A DNA stretch of 8,074 bases from Acidobacteriota bacterium (GTDB lineage Bacteria; Acidobacteriota; Terriglobia; Acidoferrales; UBA7541), in NCBI GenBank assembly GCA_019239815.1, contig JAFAZL010000766.1, positions 1-8,074 of the forward strand, read 5' to 3'. The position numbers and the translations under genes were made by a program. The notes under the pieces are model-generated. The model had not been told where the DNA came from and did no database searches. It was given only the letters and a program-made list of their open reading frames with translations. Shown one piece after another: positions 6,088-8,074 of this stretch (positions are counted from its first letter, which is position 1; each line of letters opens with the position of its first letter).

Positions 6088-6588
6088 TCAGACCGATGGA
6101 GGGTTCGGCAACGCAAGCTTGCCGTAATCCTTCCCGAGCTCGACGCACAAGGCTTCGACCACAAGCTCGTGGTCGGCACGCTGTGGCAAGCCCGACACTG
6201 TGATCGACCCGATCACACCGGCGCCTCGCACGCAAATCGGAAACGATCCTCCGTGTGCAGCGTAGTCGCTCATCGGCAGCGCATATTTCTCAAACAGATT
6301 TGCCCCGACTTCGATTCCCATTCTGTACGAGCTCCGATGAAACCGCGCCACGAGATTGCTTTTCCGACGCACCCAGTCCGCGTTATCAGGCGTAGATCCG
6401 TCGAGTGCGCAATAGAAAAGCGACTGCCCGAAACGCCGAATATCAATAACAACGCCGGCCTTGCGTGCGACCGCCATCGTCCGCAGGCGCGAGCCAAGGG
6501 TCCACGCCATGTCTTCGTCGAACTTATCAAAGCAAAGTTCGCGTTCTTGTGCGGTGATTGCGGCCAAATCGTCTTCGCGTGCGCTCAC
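6088..6588 (-). CDS. UPF0303 family protein (HbpS-like / haem-degrading domain superfamily)
   Basis: A 166-residue soluble protein of full family length, with no signal peptide. Its marks are the N-terminal acidic helix ([18 protein letters not shown], 15-32), [29 protein letters not shown] (48-76), the helical segment [10 protein letters not shown] (82-91), and the C-terminal [27 protein letters not shown]2-DHELVV (111-144). These match UPF0303 proteins such as yeast YBR137W, which share the GlcG/HbpS fold. Bacterial members are often annotated as haem-degrading, but this group has no established reaction, so the function is unknown. The start is GTG at 6588 with an excellent AAGGAG (complement of 6595-6600) 6 bases upstream. 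The gene converges on the porin with 16 bases between stops and diverges from the gene at 6750. Confidence 0.88.
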   Translation of the reverse strand: MSAREDDLAAITAQERELCFDKFDEDMAWTLGSRLRTMAVARKAGVVIDIRRFGQSLFYCALDGSTPDNADWVRRKSNLVARFHRSSYRMGIEVGANLFEKYALPMSDYAAHGGSFPICVRGAGVIGSITVSGLPQRADHELVVEALCVELGKDYGKLALPNPPSV

Positions 6589-6624
6589 AAAATTCTCCTT
6601 CAGTACGGCTTTGATGCGACAGAG

Positions 6625-6644
6625 TCGGCATTCTGCTATGCCGA
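6625..6644. promoter_or_regulatory. 20-bp dyad in the divergent intergenic region (candidate operator)
   Basis: TCGGCAT (6625-6631) and ATGCCGA (6638-6644) are perfect 7-bp inverted arms around a 6-base spacer. This is the size and spacing expected for a dimeric repressor site, in the 161-base gap between the divergent UPF0303 gene and the disordered-tail gene. It could also fold as a leader hairpin. A second small hairpin (CCGAA/TTCGG, 6714-6728) lies just before the ribosome-binding site of the plus-strand gene. No clear -35/-10 pair was found here. Confidence 0.35.
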
Positions 6645-6749
6645 ATCACGCGGGCGCAAGCAGGCAGTCCGCTCGACCGTCCTTCTTCCGGCTGGGGCAT
6701 CTAATCGGTGTCCCCGAACATGTTTCGGCGACAAGCTCAGGAGCCAACC

Positions 6750-7412
6750 ATGGCGAATCAACCGGATCAGGATAAGCAAGCGGATCCGATCGCGGAAATC
6801 TTCGATGAAATGTTCACCCTGCTCCAGGATCTCGAGACGCGCAGCGTCGCACTGCTCGAGTACATGAAGGAGCAGGGCGGCGTAAGCGATCAAAAACTCG
6901 CGCCGTATCTCGATCGGGCTGGCGCTGCGAGCGATGTTCGATGGCGCGCTGCACGCGCTCGTACGGATCACCTCCTTGCGCCGAAGCCCAAGTCCGCCAC
7001 GGAAGTAGCGAAGGACGAAAAGTCAAAAGGGGAATCGCAACCGCAATCGAAAGAAAAGGAAGCACAGTCAAAAGAAAAAGGCCAAGAGTCCAAGCCGGAA
7101 CCGAAAGAAGTCGGCAAGGAACTTGCCTCAGCCCAGCCTGGCGCGGGAAAAGAAGATAAGTCGAAGGGCACAAAAGCCGCGGATGTGGAGTCGAAAGAAT
7201 CGGCGCCGGGCGATCGCAAGCAGAACAAAGAATCGTCGCCTGATTCGGCCACCTCCGAACCGCCAGCTGCCGCGCTGGGTGGCGCGAGGTCTTCGGATGC
7301 GCAGAAGTCCGACAGCTCGAAGAATTCAGAAGAGAAGCAACGAGAAGGCGAAAAGCCTGCGAGCGAATCGCCCGGCTCGGAGAAACCGCAGACCCGAAAA
7401 GCTGCGAAGTAG
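6750..7412 (+). CDS. hypothetical protein with short helical domain and long disordered Lys/Glu/Ser/Pro-rich tail
   Basis: A 220-residue protein that I do not recognise. Residues about 10-75 are predominantly helix-forming, with a hydrophobic pattern (IAEIFDEMFTLLQDLETRSVALLEYM at about 14-39, then a segment rich in Arg and Ala), so they probably fold or pair with a partner. From about 78 to the end the chain is low-complexity: Lys, Glu, Ser, Pro, Gln and Ala, almost no aromatic residues, and degenerate repeats such as QSKEKEAQSKEK. It should therefore be intrinsically disordered and roughly charge-balanced. There is no signal peptide, membrane segment or cysteine. ATG at 6750 is chosen for its AGGAG at 6739-6743 with a 6-base spacer. 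An in-frame start at 6708 lacks this. A strong terminator follows. It may be a scaffold, linker or hydrophilin-like protein, but this is speculation. Confidence 0.75.
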   Translation: MANQPDQDKQADPIAEIFDEMFTLLQDLETRSVALLEYMKEQGGVSDQKLAPYLDRAGAASDVRWRAARARTDHLLAPKPKSATEVAKDEKSKGESQPQSKEKEAQSKEKGQESKPEPKEVGKELASAQPGAGKEDKSKGTKAADVESKESAPGDRKQNKESSPDSATSEPPAAALGGARSSDAQKSDSSKNSEEKQREGEKPASESPGSEKPQTRKAAK

Positions 7413-7433
7413 ACAATTCAAGTCCAAAAAAAC

Positions 7434-7465
7434 AAAAGAGGAGGGCGACTAGCCCTCCTCTTTTT
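7434..7465. terminator. bidirectional intrinsic terminator
   Basis: AAAAGAGGAGGGC (7434-7446) and GCCCTCCTCTTTT (7452-7464) form a perfect 13-bp stem with a 5-base loop, GACTA. On the plus strand the T-run reaches 7465. On the minus strand the A-run at 7426-7432, together with the A-rich stem foot, supplies the U-tract. It begins 21 bases after the stop codon of the disordered-tail gene and ends 34 bases before the stop codon of the converging receptor gene, so it serves both. Confidence 0.93.
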
Positions 7466-7498
7466 CCTTTCGCCCGACAACGTCGCCCGCTTTGCGCC

Positions 7499-8074
7499 CT
7501 AAAACGTAAACCGCGCGCTGAGCTGCATCTGCCGAGCATTCGTCGCCGTGCTCGTGTACGTGTTGAACTGTGCGCTGCCGAACTGATTCTGGTATCCGGC
7601 AAAGTTGGGATGATTCAAAACGTTGAACGATTCCCACCGCAGTTCAAGCGACTTGTGCTCCGTGAACCGCAGCCGCTTGCTGACCGCCGCATCGAAGTCG
7701 GTCAGCCCGTCGAGACGTAGTTGGTTACGGCCGCTCGTTCCCACTTGTTCGAGCAACGGCTCGCTCACCGGAAGAGTCGTGGGCGTAACGTAGCTCGCGA
7801 AGAACGGAACCGGATGTAGTTGTGTCGCGTTGCCGTTCACCGGATCGTTGACCGTCGTCCCCCCGTTGTTCGTGCCATTCAGCAACAGGTCGGTGATTCC
7901 ACCGATCGGTGCCGCAAACACGGTTGCAGGGAAGCCCGACTGTGTCGAGAAGATTCCGCTCTGGCTCCATCCGCCGAAGAGATACTTCTTCCAGCCAGAG
8001 AAGTGATTGCCGAAGGGCAGTTCATAGTTGTAACTGAGCACAAAGCGATTGCGCAGATCGAACTGCGAGTTCGC
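7499..8074 (-). CDS. TonB-dependent receptor, Oar-like, C-terminal part (runs off right edge)
   Basis: The last 191 residues of a large outer-membrane receptor, open to the window edge with no start codon inside. The frame continues past the GTG at 8041 without interruption (QFDLRNRF is encoded upstream of it), so that GTG is not the true start. Marks typical of acidobacterial TonB-dependent receptors with an N-terminal carboxypeptidase-regulatory-like domain are DLRNRFVLSYNYELPFG, then GGWSQSGIFSTQSGFP, LDGLTDFDAAVSKR, LELRWESFNVLNHPNF, and the last strand LSARFTF ending in Phe, as required for barrel insertion. These genes usually encode more than 1000 residues and occur in many paralogues. 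Ligands are generally unknown and are often presumed to be saccharides or peptides. Termination is provided by the hairpin at 7434-7465. Confidence 0.88.
   Translation of the reverse strand, partial: ANSQFDLRNRFVLSYNYELPFGNHFSGWKKYLFGGWSQSGIFSTQSGFPATVFAAPIGGITDLLLNGTNNGGTTVNDPVNGNATQLHPVPFFASYVTPTTLPVSEPLLEQVGTSGRNQLRLDGLTDFDAAVSKRLRFTEHKSLELRWESFNVLNHPNFAGYQNQFGSAQFNTYTSTATNARQMQLSARFTF

Noticed and set aside
6708..6749. Upstream start for the disordered-tail protein
   Set aside because: No ribosome-binding site at 6708, whereas AGGAG precedes the ATG at 6750 at ideal spacing.
7021..7120. Repeated AGTCAAAAG/GAAAAGGAA wording that might suggest a DNA repeat array
   Set aside because: It is irregular and in frame with the Lys/Glu/Ser codons of the disordered tail, so it is protein low complexity rather than a CRISPR or tandem repeat.
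6814..7602. Minus-strand open frame of 262 codons
   Set aside because: It is Arg/Ser-rich, runs through the bidirectional terminator, and overlaps both the disordered-tail gene and the receptor end. It reflects the repetitive composition of the opposite strand.

Overview
The window reads as an ordinary stretch of chromosome from a Gram-negative soil-type bacterium, most likely an Acidobacteriota (Terriglobia-like) genome. Three things point that way. The right edge carries the C-terminus of a TonB-dependent receptor of the large Oar-like type that is abundant in that phylum. An OprB-type porin and a PagL-like outer-membrane protein show a true outer membrane. The DNA is moderately GC-rich with mixed ATG/GTG starts. 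The taxonomic placement is inference. No rRNA, tRNA, CRISPR array, insertion sequence or prophage gene was seen.

Left part (1-1400, plus strand): a small single-domain EVE protein is followed after 3 bases by a membrane-anchored or secreted double-cupin protein, so the two are probably co-transcribed and translationally coupled. A structured leader lies upstream, and a perfect GC-rich hairpin follows the cupin gene. Next, on the minus strand, is a Tex30/KANSL3-like alpha/beta hydrolase (1409-2083).

Centre (2125-2900): a compact type II toxin-antitoxin module transcribed away from the hydrolase. It has a well-formed sigma70-type promoter with a palindrome inside it, a Phd/YefM-type antitoxin, and a VapC-type PIN-domain toxin overlapping the antitoxin by 4 bases (ATGA). 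This is the most complete functional unit in the window, but its type is well known.

Right of it (2956-4241, minus strand) are a membrane-anchored PrxQ/Bcp-type peroxiredoxin and, upstream of it, a PagL-like lipid A deacylase homologue. The latter keeps the His and Ser of the active site but has Asn where Pseudomonas PagL has its catalytic Glu. A 306-base spacer leads to a plus-strand OprB-type carbohydrate porin (4548-6071). This converges on a UPF0303 (HbpS-like) protein (6088-6588, minus). Divergent from that is a gene for a small helical protein with a long, disordered Lys/Glu/Ser/Pro-rich tail (6750-7412). It ends in a textbook bidirectional terminator shared with the converging TonB-dependent receptor gene, which runs off the right edge.

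Several products belong to the cell envelope (cupin, peroxiredoxin, PagL-like protein, porin, receptor). I see no sign that they form one pathway. I found no convincing new multi-gene system. The points most worth checking are the PagL active-site substitution, the unrecognised disordered-tail protein, and the EVE-bicupin pairing.
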